From VXNE01 sp963664635 (GTDB lineage: Bacteria > Pseudomonadota > Gammaproteobacteria > Pseudomonadales > Azotimanducaceae): a stretch of 64,000 nt of DNA. The notes beneath the pieces were generated by a model. That model saw only the letters and a program-made list of their open reading frames with translations. It ran no database searches and was not told where the DNA came from. The stretch lies in assembly GCA_963664635.1 (NCBI GenBank), contig OY761542.1, forward strand, positions 5,146,001-5,210,000, written 5' to 3'. Below are positions 27,215 to 36,044 of this stretch, one piece after another. The position numbers were made by a program, and so were the translations under genes. Within the stretch, counting starts at the first letter, position 1, and every line of letters starts with the position of its first letter.

Positions 27215-28625
27215 TGCGGTCGACGATCGAGGTCGTCGAACAGTCTTCGAGCAGGCCGAGCACCCGTACCTCTCCACCCCACGCCTGCACCAGGTCCGCG
27301 CCCACCACCGCGCCCGGGGCATAGTCGCCGCCTTTCACCAGCACGTCCGGCCGGACCGCCTCGAGCAGGGTCTCCGGCGTGTCCTCCGAGAACGGCGTCA
27401 CCCAATCGACCGAGGAGAGTCCCTCCAGCACGCGCATGCGCCGCTCCAGCGCGTTCACGGGCCGGCCAGGTCCTTTCAGGCGGGCCGCCGACGCGTCGTC
27501 GTTGACCGCGACGACGAGCCGGTCCCCCAGTTCGCGGGCCTCCTCCAGGTAGCCCACGTGACCGGCGTGCAGGATGTCGAAGCAGCCGTTGGTGAAGACG
27601 ATCCTCTCGCCCCGGCCCCGGGCCAGGCGTACCGCCGCGAGCAGTTGTTCCCGGGTCAGGACACCCTCGTCCGGGCGCTCCGCATGGGCGATCGCCTGGT
27701 TGATCTCCGGTGCGGTGACCGCCGAGGTGCCCATTCTCGCGCAGACGAGTCCCGCGGCCAGGTTGGCCACCCGTGCGCTCGCCACGGCGTCCCACCCGAG
27801 ACCGAGACCCACCGCCAGCGCCGCCGCCACGGTGTCGCCGGCCCCGGTGCGGTCATACACCTCGACATCGCTCGCCGGCAGGTGACGGATCAGACCGTCG
27901 CGCCCGACCACCGTGGAGCCCTCGCCGCCCCGCGTCACGACCAGCGTCGCGATGTCCACGCGGCGCAGCAGCGCGACGGCCCTGTCCGCGAAGTCCGCCT
28001 CGTTGGCCCATACCCCCGCGGCGCGTTCGAACTCGCTGCGGTTGGGCTTGAGCACCTCGGCGCCCGCGTAGCGGCCGAAGTCCTTGTGCTTGGGATCCAC
28101 CACGACACGGACGCCCGCGCGCCGGGCCGCCGCGACCAGGGTCTCCGGGCGGTCCACGGCACCCTTGTCGTAGTCCTCGATCACGAGCACGTCCACCGAC
28201 CCGAGCCGGTCCTCGACCCGCGCGGCGACCGCCGCGCCCGCCGCGGCGGGCAACCGCTCCTCGAAGTCGGCGCGGATCAACTGGTGGCGCTGGCTGACGA
28301 CGCGCAGCTTGCGCGTGGTCTCCCAGTCCGGGACCTCGACCAGGTCGCATATCACGCCGGCCGCTTCGAGCGTCGCACGCATGCGCCCGGCCGCCGCGTC
28401 CCGGCCCACGGCGCCGACGAGGGTGCAGCCGGCGCCGATCGCCACGACGTTCAGCGCAACGTTGGCGGCGCCGCCGGGCCGGTCCTCTTCCGCCACGACG
28501 TCGACGACCGGCACCGGGGCTTCCTGGGAGATGCGCGCGGCCTCCCCGAACCAGTACCGGTCGACCATGACGTCCCCCACGACGAGGATGCGGGTCGGCG
28601 ATACCGGGGGAAGCATGCGGGCCAT
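27201..28625 (-). CDS. hldE: Bifunctional heptose 7-phosphate kinase / heptose 1-phosphate adenylyltransferase
   Basis: Makes ADP-heptose for LPS inner core. Residues 1 to about 325 form a PfkB-type kinase with DRTGAGDTVAAALAVG. The C-terminal part is a nucleotidyltransferase with TNGCFDILHAGHVGYL and the closing DCSTTSIVDRI. The length of 474 residues matches E. coli HldE. The ATG at 28625 is preferred over a longer reading that lacks similarity. It is divergent from the acyltransferase gene. Confidence 0.96.
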   Translation of the reverse strand: MARMLPPVSPTRILVVGDVMVDRYWFGEAARISQEAPVPVVDVVAEEDRPGGAANVALNVVAIGAGCTLVGAVGRDAAAGRMRATLEAAGVICDLVEVPDWETTRKLRVVSQRHQLIRADFEERLPAAAGAAVAARVEDRLGSVDVLVIEDYDKGAVDRPETLVAAARRAGVRVVVDPKHKDFGRYAGAEVLKPNRSEFERAAGVWANEADFADRAVALLRRVDIATLVVTRGGEGSTVVGRDGLIRHLPASDVEVYDRTGAGDTVAAALAVGLGLGWDAVASARVANLAAGLVCARMGTSAVTAPEINQAIAHAERPDEGVLTREQLLAAVRLARGRGERIVFTNGCFDILHAGHVGYLEEARELGDRLVVAVNDDASAARLKGPGRPVNALERRMRVLEGLSSVDWVTPFSEDTPETLLEAVRPDVLVKGGDYAPGAVVGADLVQAWGGEVRVLGLLEDCSTTSIVDRIKSA

Positions 28626-28701
28626 GCCCCGATGGTAGCGGAAGCGCGACGCTCCCGGTGGCCGCAAAGCGGCGGCCGCAAAACGGGTACAGTTCCCGGC
28701 C

Positions 28702-29658
28702 ATGGCAGTCCCGGCTTCACGACTGGCCGCGCCGCGTCACTGGCCGACCTGGCTCGGCGTCGGGATGGCCTGGCTCGCGTGCCGACTCCCCGTGCGCTGG
28801 CAGGCCGCCGCGGGCCGGTCCCTCGGGTGGCTCGCCTGGCGTCTGGGGGGCCGTCGCCGACGCATCGCCGAGGTGAACATCGACCTGTGCTTCCCGGAAC
28901 TGTCCGGCCGGGAACGCGCCGGGCTCGTGCGCCGGACCTTCCTGGCTTCGGGTATCGGGGTGATGGAAACGATCCACGCCTGGCTGGGCCGCGTCGACAC
29001 GGTCTCCGACCGGCTGCAGTGCCACGGTCTGGAGATCCTGCTCGAGGCGCGGGCCGAGGGCCGCGGCGTCGTCCTCGCCGGCGCTCACTTCGTGACGCTC
29101 GACCTCACCGGCGCCCTCCTCGCGGCGCGGGCGCCGTTCGACGTCGTCTATCGCGGCCACCGCAATCCCGTCATCGAATGGGTCATGGTCCGCGGGCGCA
29201 AGCGGCACTACGGAGCGGTCATCGAGCGCCAGGACCTGCGCCGGGCGGCGCGCCGCCTGCGTGAAGGACGCGTGTTGTGGTACGCGGCGGACCAGGACTA
29301 CGGACGCCGCCACTCCGTCTTCGCTCCGCTGTTCGGACAGCCCGCGGCGACCGTCGTCGCGACCGCGCGGCTGGCGCGCATGAGCGGCGCGCCCGTGGTC
29401 TTCTACAGCCACTTCCGCGATGAGGACACCCGTACCTGGTCGGTGCGCTTCGAGCGGGTCCGGAACTTTCCGAGCGGCGATGACGAGGCGGATGCCGCGA
29501 GCCTCAACGCCATCCTTGAGTCCGAGATTCGACGCCACCCCGAGCAGTACCTCTGGGTGCACCGCCGCTTCAAGACCCGGCCCGACGGCCTCGCGTCACC
29601 CTACGGGATCCGGGGACGCCGGCGGAAGCGGCGGAAGCGACGCCCGGCGACGCCCTGA
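28702..29658 (+). CDS. Lipid A biosynthesis lauroyl/myristoyl acyltransferase (LpxL/LpxM type)
   Basis: Inner-membrane acyltransferase of 318 residues that adds secondary acyl chains to Kdo2-lipid IVA. The HX4D catalytic motif is AHFVTLDLTG, followed by VVYRGHRNP and YAADQDYGRRHSVFAPLFG. The C-terminus is a short basic tail (RGRRRKRRKRRP) made of 9-base repeats. Which of LpxL or LpxM it is cannot be told. The ATG at 28702 lies 76 bp from the divergent hldE start. Confidence 0.88.
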   Translation: MAVPASRLAAPRHWPTWLGVGMAWLACRLPVRWQAAAGRSLGWLAWRLGGRRRRIAEVNIDLCFPELSGRERAGLVRRTFLASGIGVMETIHAWLGRVDTVSDRLQCHGLEILLEARAEGRGVVLAGAHFVTLDLTGALLAARAPFDVVYRGHRNPVIEWVMVRGRKRHYGAVIERQDLRRAARRLREGRVLWYAADQDYGRRHSVFAPLFGQPAATVVATARLARMSGAPVVFYSHFRDEDTRTWSVRFERVRNFPSGDDEADAASLNAILESEIRRHPEQYLWVHRRFKTRPDGLASPYGIRGRRRKRRKRRPATP

Positions 29659-29673
29659 AGCGCTCGCCCCGCG

Positions 29674-30861
29674 CTACGGGGGAGCAGCCGGCCGGGCGCC
29701 GTCCCAGAGTTCATCCAGGAAGACGGCCCACGGCAGTATGCGAATGCCGTCCACTGCCCTGGGCACCGTCTCCATGGACACCACGACGTACCTCTCGAAC
29801 AGCCCTTCTTCCCGCAGTGCCCGGATGCCCCGCAGATCCCGCGCTCCCACCACCCGCTTGGCCTTCACATCCACGGCCGTGTCGGCGAACACGAAGTCGA
29901 CTTCGAACTGCGACCGCGACCGCCAGTAACGCGGCGTATCGAGCAGGCGGTAGTCGCAGAACGCCTTGATCTCCTGAAAGACGAAGCTCTCGAACGCGTT
30001 GCCGTACTCCGGGGTGCCCGGCGCCAGCCCACTGCGCCCCTGCAGGTACCGTGCGACGCCGATGTCGAAGAGGTAGTACTTCGCGGTCTGGATGGCCTTG
30101 CGCCTGACGCTGTCCGTGAACGCGGGCACCTCGTGGGCGAGCAGCGTGTGGCGCAGCACCTCGTAGTATTCCCGGACGGTGGACACGGGGACCTGCGCGT
30201 CGCTCGCCATGTTCGTGAAGTTGACCATCTCGCCGTGAGCAAGTGCGGCGACCTCGAGAAAGCGGCTGAAGGCGCCCACGTTGCGGACGACCGCCTCCGC
30301 GGCGATCTCTTCTCCGAGATAGTCGCCGGCGTATGCGGCGAGATCCTCACGCGGAGCGTCGGAGAAGTAGATCGGGGGCAGCATGCCGTATTCGAGTGCC
30401 CGATCGAGGTCGAAACGCGACCCGAGTTCGGCGCGCACGAAGGGATGCAGCGTCCTCGATCGCGCACGCCCACCGAGCAGGTTCACGCCCTTGCGGCGCA
30501 GCGTGCGGGCGCTCGAGCCCGTCAGGAGGAACCGGATCCCGTGTTCCTCCATCATGAGCTGCACTTCGTTGAGGAGCTCCGGCATCTTCTGAATCTCGTC
30601 GATGACCAGGAACTTCGTGTCTGCCTCGAGCGCCTGTCGAATCAGCGCGGGGTTGCGTGACAGGCGCAGGAAGAGCTCCCGGTCGAGCAGGTTGTATACG
30701 CGCGCGTCGCCGAGTTGCTGTCGGATCAACGTCGACTTGCCCGTCTGGCGCGGCCCGAAGAGAAAACAGGATCGGCGCGCAACCAACCGCCGCATGTCGA
30801 GAAGGCGGGGTATCGTCGCTTCCGGCATATTCAAATTCGCGGCCTTGTTGTCAGTCATCAT
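29674..30861 (-). CDS. AAA_14 / DUF4143 ATP-binding protein (second copy)
   Basis: About 395 residues. The ATPase domain has LFGPRQTGKSTLIRQQL (Walker A) and FLVIDEIQKMPELLNEV (Walker B). The DUF4143 domain follows with YYLFDIGVARYLQGR, GNAFESFVFQEI and a nuclease-fold-like segment with QFEVDFVFADTAVDVKAK. It is only distantly similar to the copy at 17.9-19.1 kb. The start is uncertain among ATGs at 30885, 30861, 30858 and 30828; an imperfect inverted repeat covers the 30858/30861 codons. It interrupts an envelope-gene region and has no partner gene. Confidence 0.8.
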   Translation of the reverse strand: MMTDNKAANLNMPEATIPRLLDMRRLVARRSCFLFGPRQTGKSTLIRQQLGDARVYNLLDRELFLRLSRNPALIRQALEADTKFLVIDEIQKMPELLNEVQLMMEEHGIRFLLTGSSARTLRRKGVNLLGGRARSRTLHPFVRAELGSRFDLDRALEYGMLPPIYFSDAPREDLAAYAGDYLGEEIAAEAVVRNVGAFSRFLEVAALAHGEMVNFTNMASDAQVPVSTVREYYEVLRHTLLAHEVPAFTDSVRRKAIQTAKYYLFDIGVARYLQGRSGLAPGTPEYGNAFESFVFQEIKAFCDYRLLDTPRYWRSRSQFEVDFVFADTAVDVKAKRVVGARDLRGIRALREEGLFERYVVVSMETVPRAVDGIRILPWAVFLDELWDGARPAAPP

Positions 30862-30867
30862 GATAAC
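30847..30867. promoter_or_regulatory. Imperfect inverted repeat at the second DUF4143 start
   Basis: Half-sites GTTGTCA and TGATAAC are inverted around seven bases, with 6 of 7 positions matching. The repeat spans the likely start codons of the ATPase gene, so a protein bound here would block expression. It is unlike the repeat at the first copy. Weak evidence on its own. Confidence 0.35.
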
Positions 30868-31021
30868 TAGCGATATAGCTGTCAATCAGACCATCCCCGC
30901 CCATCCTCGCCGCCGCGCTCTTTCGCGTGCCGGTGGTTTTGGGCAGACTGAACGCTACCGCCGGAACGCCAACGGCACACCGACGCCCGGGGCCGTCGAA
31001 CCAACCAGGGAGAACGCCTGC

Positions 31022-31675
31022 ATGTTGAGATTCGCCGAAGAGGTCATGCTGCTCCTCCTGCACGACGAGAACGGCAAGTTCACGCGCGTGCCGGACTGGT
31101 CGCTCCGCTATGCCCTGGGTGGCAGTGTCCTGATGGATCTCGAACTGGAAAATCGCGTCGACACGGATCTCGAGAAGCTGATCCTCGTCGATCCCACGCC
31201 CGTGGGCGACAGCCTCCTCGATCCCACCCTGGCGGAAATCGCGGCAGCGCCGGAGAGCCACGACGCCCGGTACTGGGTCGAGCGCGCCGCCGGGCGGGCC
31301 GACGACATCCGGGAAGACGCCCTTGCCCGCCTCGTCGAGAAGGAGATCCTCACGCAGCGCGAGGACCGCTTCCTGTGGGCCTTCCGCTCGCGCCGTTATC
31401 CCATCGTCGACGGCAAGGCCGAACGGGAAGTGAAGCTCCGGATCATGGGCGTGCTGTTCAGCGACGACCTGCCCGACCCGCGCGACTTCGTGATCATCTG
31501 CCTCGCGCAGGCTTGCGGCATCTTCAAGAGCATGCTCTCCCCCCGGGAACTCGACGGCGTCGCGGCGCGCATCGAGCAGATGCGGCGCATGGACCTCATT
31601 GGGCAGGCCGTGTCGAACGCGATCTGGGACATCGAGTCGTCCCTCGCCATGGCCGTGCAGCCGCACGCGTTCTGA
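31022..31675 (+). CDS. GOLPH3/VPS74 (GPP34) family protein
   Basis: 217-residue protein of the GPP34 family. Eukaryotic members bind PI4P and sort Golgi glycosyltransferases; the role of bacterial members is unknown. The family pattern is visible in the N-terminal LRFAEEVMLLLLHDENGKF, the ALGGSVLMDLELENRV helix, and the C-terminal DLIGQAVSNAIWDI. A GGGAGAA lies about nine bases before the ATG. It is divergent from the second DUF4143 ATPase and 49 bp upstream of an O-antigen ligase-like gene on the same strand. Confidence 0.8.
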   Translation: MLRFAEEVMLLLLHDENGKFTRVPDWSLRYALGGSVLMDLELENRVDTDLEKLILVDPTPVGDSLLDPTLAEIAAAPESHDARYWVERAAGRADDIREDALARLVEKEILTQREDRFLWAFRSRRYPIVDGKAEREVKLRIMGVLFSDDLPDPRDFVIICLAQACGIFKSMLSPRELDGVAARIEQMRRMDLIGQAVSNAIWDIESSLAMAVQPHAF

Positions 31676-31724
31676 GGGGATCCGCGGCTCGCGGCGCCCC
31701 CGCCGGGTCCGGCCCGCCCGGGAG

Positions 31725-32906
31725 ATGCGCGTGACCAGGCTCCTCCGCGACCGGGCGCGAACGGCGGACCTCCTCGTCCTGCTCGCCTTCGTCGCGGTCC
31801 TCACCGCGCCGATGCCGAGCATCCCGCGCCTCGTCACCTACGTACTGGGCGTGGTCGCGCTGTGCAGCCCCGCCTGGTGGCACGCGGCGGCCGGCGTTCG
31901 CCTTGCGTGGTGCGCGGCCGCGCTGCTCGTGTACCTCGTCCTGACGAGCTTCTGGTCGCAGGGCGTCGACGCCTCCGGCCTTGCCAGGATCGGCGTTCGG
32001 GCGCTGGTGCTCGGCTGCTTCGTCGTCGCACTGGCCGAGTGCGTCCGCCGCACGGACGTACACGACCGCATCGGCCGCTGGTTCGCGGTCATCGGCGGCG
32101 GCGTCGCCGTGGCGGCGATCGCGGGCTTCCTGATCGAGTTCCCGCCGGAAGGACGGTTGCACGGTCTCGGCCGCGTGCACAACTCGGTGACCGCCGCCCA
32201 GGCGTTCACCGTGGTCGCGCTCTTCGCGCTGGACTCGACCCTGCGCGCTCCGTCGGCGCGCTGGCGGGCGCTCGCGGGGTTCAGCGCGCTCGCCGCCGCC
32301 CTGGCCGTGGCGCTGGCGGGAACCCGGGCCGCCTGGGCCGCGCTGCCCCTCGGATGCGCCGCGCTGCTGCTCGCCCACCGGACCTCCTCGCCCGCCCGGT
32401 TCGTCGCCACGCTCGGCGCCGGCGCCGCCGCGCTGGCCCTGGTCGCCGCCGTGCTCGCCACGAGCGAACCGACCCGGGACTTCGTCCTGCCCCGCGGCGA
32501 CAGCTTCCGCCTCACGATCTGGGAGTCCGTCGTCGCGGACGCGGCCCGGCAGGGACTCTGGTTCGGCCGCGGCATCCTCACGCCGGACGACACCGTCGCG
32601 GAGGGACTCACCTTCCGACACGCCCACAGCATGTACCTCGCCGTCTTCCTTCACGGCGGCATCGCGGCGGGCGCCCTCTTCGCGGTCACCCTCGGCGGCA
32701 CCGCCGTTGCGCTCGTGCGCCGCCTGCCGGTCCCGGACGCGCGCCTCGCCCTCGCCCTGCTCGCCGCCGGCGCCGTGTTCTGGCTCACCGACGGACGGAC
32801 GCTCGTGGACCGCGTCGGGGTGCACTGGTGGCTCTTCTGGACGCCGTTGGCGACGGCCATCGGCATCGCGACGCGGGACGGACGCGAACCCGCGCCCCGC
32901 AAGTGA
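31725..32906 (+). CDS. O-antigen ligase/polymerase-like membrane protein
   Basis: 393 residues with about ten to eleven hydrophobic segments. The soluble periplasmic loop near the C-terminal third contains WFGRGILTPDDTVAEG and FRHAHSMYLAVFLHGG; the AHSMYL-type block with a nearby histidine is typical of Wzy_C/WaaL proteins. It probably joins or polymerises glycans on the periplasmic face. WaaL and Wzy cannot be separated by sequence. It lies in a region rich in LPS genes. Confidence 0.75.
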   Translation: MRVTRLLRDRARTADLLVLLAFVAVLTAPMPSIPRLVTYVLGVVALCSPAWWHAAAGVRLAWCAAALLVYLVLTSFWSQGVDASGLARIGVRALVLGCFVVALAECVRRTDVHDRIGRWFAVIGGGVAVAAIAGFLIEFPPEGRLHGLGRVHNSVTAAQAFTVVALFALDSTLRAPSARWRALAGFSALAAALAVALAGTRAAWAALPLGCAALLLAHRTSSPARFVATLGAGAAALALVAAVLATSEPTRDFVLPRGDSFRLTIWESVVADAARQGLWFGRGILTPDDTVAEGLTFRHAHSMYLAVFLHGGIAAGALFAVTLGGTAVALVRRLPVPDARLALALLAAGAVFWLTDGRTLVDRVGVHWWLFWTPLATAIGIATRDGREPAPRK

Positions 32907-33003
32907 ACGGGCGTTCGCGCCGTGCGAGAATTTGCCCACCATGCCGATGCGGCGGCCAAGCCCTTGCGCGCAGCTATCGGAGTTTCAGGACGGGGACCGC
33001 GTG

Positions 33004-34263
33004 ATGCTCGATGGTAGGGCGGCCCTGCTCGACGCGTTGCGGCTCGGGGAGAGCTCGATTCTGGAGTACAAGGAGGTGCGCTTCTCCGGCAAGCGCGTCA
33101 CGGCGCCCAAGCGCGATGATCTCGCCGATACGTTGGCCTCGTTCGCCAACGCACGCGGGGGGGTGTTCGTACTCGGTGTCGAGGACGGAACGCACGAGGT
33201 TGTGGGAATCCCAATGGAGCGTTTGGATGCCGTGACCCAACTCGTCCGCAATATCTGTGCGGACTCCATCGAGCCTCCCCTCGAGAGCGTGTTCGTGGAT
33301 CGACGCTGGCTGCCGTCCGCGGACGGTGAGGAACTGGCCGTCGTTCGCATAGACGTGCCCCGCAGTCTCTTCGTGCACCGGAGCCCGGGCGGATACGTGC
33401 ACCGGTTCGCCGACTCCACCCGCCGGATGTCCCCGGAGTTCCTCGCGCGCCTGTTCCAGCAGCGCAGCCAGACGCGACTCATCCGTTTCGACGAACAGGC
33501 CGTCGCTCACGCCCACATCGAAGACCTGAATTCGGACCTGATCGAACCGCTGCGCACCCCTCGGTCCGATCCGGACGCGGCGACGTTTCTCGCCAAACTC
33601 GGCATGGCGCGCATGGACGAGGGGGGCCTGGCAAGACCGACGGTCGCGGGCCTGTTGATGGCCACCGACGACCCGCGCCGGTGGCTGCCGAACGCATACG
33701 TCCAGGCCGTGGCATACCGCGGCAACGCAATCCGGGCAGGTGCGGCAGGCTCATACCAACTCGACGCCCACGACGTAACGGGACCGCTACACCACCAGAT
33801 CGTCGGCGCCTGTCGCTTCGTCGCACGCAACATGCGCATCGCGGCGACCAAGGATCAAGGACGCATCGATCGTCCGCAGTACGACATGACGGCGGTGTTT
33901 GAAGCCGTCGTGAACGCCGTGGCCCATCGCGACTACTCGGTGCACGGGTCCAAGATCCGGTTGCGGCTGTTCGACGAGCGGCTGGAGCTCTACTCCCCTG
34001 GCGCGATCCCAAACTCCCTGACCATCGACAGCCTGCGATACCGTCAGTCCGCACGCAACGAGGCGCTCTGCAGCCTGCTTGCCAAGTGCCCCATTCCGGA
34101 CGAGGCCTGGCTGACCACGGGCCGCAGGAACATCATGGAGAAGCGCGGCGAGGGCGTGCCCATCATCCTCGAGAACAGCACCGAACTCGCTGGCCGGGAG
34201 CCCGAGTACCGTCTGCTCGACGACGCGGAACTGTTGCTCACCATTCACGCCGCGGTCCCGTGA
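33004..34263 (+). CDS. AlbA_2 (Schlafen-like) ATP-binding protein
   Basis: About 419 residues. The N-terminal AlbA_2 domain has ESSILEYKEVRFSGK and GGVFVLGVEDG. The C-terminal HATPase_c_4-like domain has AVFEAVVNAVAHRDYSVHG followed by LELYSPGAIPNSL. Such proteins are often annotated as RecG-like helicases or transcriptional regulators, but no helicase motif is present. ATG 33004 or GTG 33001 fit an upstream AGGAC/GGGGA; an ATG at 32941 would extend it by 21 residues. No partner gene. Confidence 0.75.
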   Translation: MLDGRAALLDALRLGESSILEYKEVRFSGKRVTAPKRDDLADTLASFANARGGVFVLGVEDGTHEVVGIPMERLDAVTQLVRNICADSIEPPLESVFVDRRWLPSADGEELAVVRIDVPRSLFVHRSPGGYVHRFADSTRRMSPEFLARLFQQRSQTRLIRFDEQAVAHAHIEDLNSDLIEPLRTPRSDPDAATFLAKLGMARMDEGGLARPTVAGLLMATDDPRRWLPNAYVQAVAYRGNAIRAGAAGSYQLDAHDVTGPLHHQIVGACRFVARNMRIAATKDQGRIDRPQYDMTAVFEAVVNAVAHRDYSVHGSKIRLRLFDERLELYSPGAIPNSLTIDSLRYRQSARNEALCSLLAKCPIPDEAWLTTGRRNIMEKRGEGVPIILENSTELAGREPEYRLLDDAELLLTIHAAVP

Positions 34264-34322
34264 GGGCGCCGGCCTCGGCCAGCGAGGCGTCTCCGGCTCG
34301 GTCGTGACGCTCTCCCGACGGG

Positions 34323-36044
34323 TCACCCCTTGGTGACGAGCACGTCCTCCATCACCAAGTACTCGAGGTCGCAGCCGAGAAACATCGTGAGGGCGTCGTC
34401 CGGCGTACACACGATCGGCTCCCCGCGGCGATTGAGCGAGGTGTTGAGGACGGCCGCATTGCCGGTGCGGGCCTCGAGCGCCTCGATGAGGTCGTAGTAA
34501 CGCGGATTCCAGCGCCGTTCCACCACCTGCACGCGCGCCGTCCCGTCGGCATGCACCACTTCCGGAATGCGCTTCCTCCAGGACTCCGTCACGTCGAACG
34601 TCACCGTCATGAACGGCGCGGGGTGATCCGTGCCGATGATCTCGGGCGCCACGCGATCGAGGATCGACGGACAGAACGGGCGCCAGCGCTCCCGGTACTT
34701 GATCTGGGCGTTGATGCGGTCCGCGATGCCGGCGATGCTCGGGCATCCCAGGATGCTGCGCGCACCGAGCGCGCGGGGCCCGAATTCCATCCGCCCGTGG
34801 AACCAAGCGACCGGATGCCCCGCCGCCAGGAGGTCCGCGGTGGCCTCGACCGCGTTCGGGAGCGTGCGCCAGGCAATGCCGGACCGCCCCCGCGCCGCCC
34901 GCTCGCACGCCCGCGTGTCGAAGGCCGGGCCAAGGAAGACGTGCTCCATTCTGCCCAGCCGGTCCCCATGTTCGGCTGCCACGTACGTCGCCGCACCGAG
35001 CGCCGTGCCGGAATCCCCCGCCGCCGGCTGCACGAACAGCGCCTCGACGTCCGGGCGCGCCAGAATGCGCTGGTTCAGCTTGACGTTGAGCGCGCCGCCC
35101 CCCGCCAGGACGAGGCGTCCCGTCTCCGCCAGCACGTCGGCCAGCCACGCGTCGATCAACGCGAGACAGCGCTCCTCGTACAGCTTCTGCATCGCCGCGG
35201 CGTAGTGCACGTACGGTTCGTCCGCCGCGTCGCCCCGGCGCGGCGGGCCGAGCCAGCGGACCAGGGCGCGCCCGAAGTAGCGACCGCGGCCGTCTTCCCG
35301 GTAGCGACGCAGTCCGACGGTGTTGACCAGCCGTGTATTGACGCGGAAGCCGCGGCGCGTCCGACGCACGAGCGGGGACAGGTCGAACGCATCCGGCCGT
35401 CCGTAGGGGGCCATGCCCATGACCTTGTATTCGCCATCGAGCATGTCGAAGCCCAGGTACTCGGTCATCGCCCCATAGGCGCCGGGCAGCGAATCGGGAT
35501 CGTGGAACTCCTTGCGGCCGTGGATGCGGCCGTGCTCCCCGTATCCGAGGAACGTGGTCGCGTACTCGCCCTTGCCGTCGATACTGAGGATCGCAGTCCT
35601 CTCGTCGAACCCGCTCAAGTGGTATGCGCTCGAGGCATGGGCGAGGTGATGGAGCACGGGGCGGAAAGCCGCGCGGTCCCAGTCGATGCCGAGGGTCCGC
35701 CCCGCTTCCAGCACCCGGCCCCGGTTGCGGCGAAAGCGGCGGTTGCCGTTGAACAGCGCGTCGAGGGCACGATCCGGGGCGTACCAGTGCCGGGCCGCGT
35801 AGTGCCAACGCCCGCCGCCCAGGAGACTGACCGGAGCGTAGGGAAAGGCGACCGCGTCGACCTCGTGCGGGCGCACGCCGGCCGCGGCGAGGCAGTAGCG
35901 CGCGGACTCGATGGGCATCCTCCCCTGCGCGTGCTTCTCGCGCACGAAGCGTTCTTCTTCAGCGGCCGCAGCGATCTCCCCGTCCACCAGCAGCGCCGCC
36001 GACGGGTCGTGGCCGAGCGCGCCCGAAAGCCCGAGGACGATCAC
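34323..36044 (-). CDS. NodU/CmcH-family O-carbamoyltransferase
   Basis: 573-residue carbamoyltransferase. It begins IVLGLSGALGHDPSAALLVDG, has the Kae1-like metal site HHLAHASSAYHLSGF and SIDGKGEY, and the C-terminal YrdC-like part with EFGPRALGARSILG and KYRERWRPFCP. It uses carbamoyl phosphate to carbamoylate a sugar hydroxyl. In Pseudomonas aeruginosa the inner-core cluster also holds a carbamoyltransferase acting on heptose, so that target is likely here. The ATG overlaps the stop of the upstream kinase gene by 4 bp. Confidence 0.9.
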   Translation of the reverse strand: MIVLGLSGALGHDPSAALLVDGEIAAAAEEERFVREKHAQGRMPIESARYCLAAAGVRPHEVDAVAFPYAPVSLLGGGRWHYAARHWYAPDRALDALFNGNRRFRRNRGRVLEAGRTLGIDWDRAAFRPVLHHLAHASSAYHLSGFDERTAILSIDGKGEYATTFLGYGEHGRIHGRKEFHDPDSLPGAYGAMTEYLGFDMLDGEYKVMGMAPYGRPDAFDLSPLVRRTRRGFRVNTRLVNTVGLRRYREDGRGRYFGRALVRWLGPPRRGDAADEPYVHYAAAMQKLYEERCLALIDAWLADVLAETGRLVLAGGGALNVKLNQRILARPDVEALFVQPAAGDSGTALGAATYVAAEHGDRLGRMEHVFLGPAFDTRACERAARGRSGIAWRTLPNAVEATADLLAAGHPVAWFHGRMEFGPRALGARSILGCPSIAGIADRINAQIKYRERWRPFCPSILDRVAPEIIGTDHPAPFMTVTFDVTESWRKRIPEVVHADGTARVQVVERRWNPRYYDLIEALEARTGNAAVLNTSLNRRGEPIVCTPDDALTMFLGCDLEYLVMEDVLVTKG

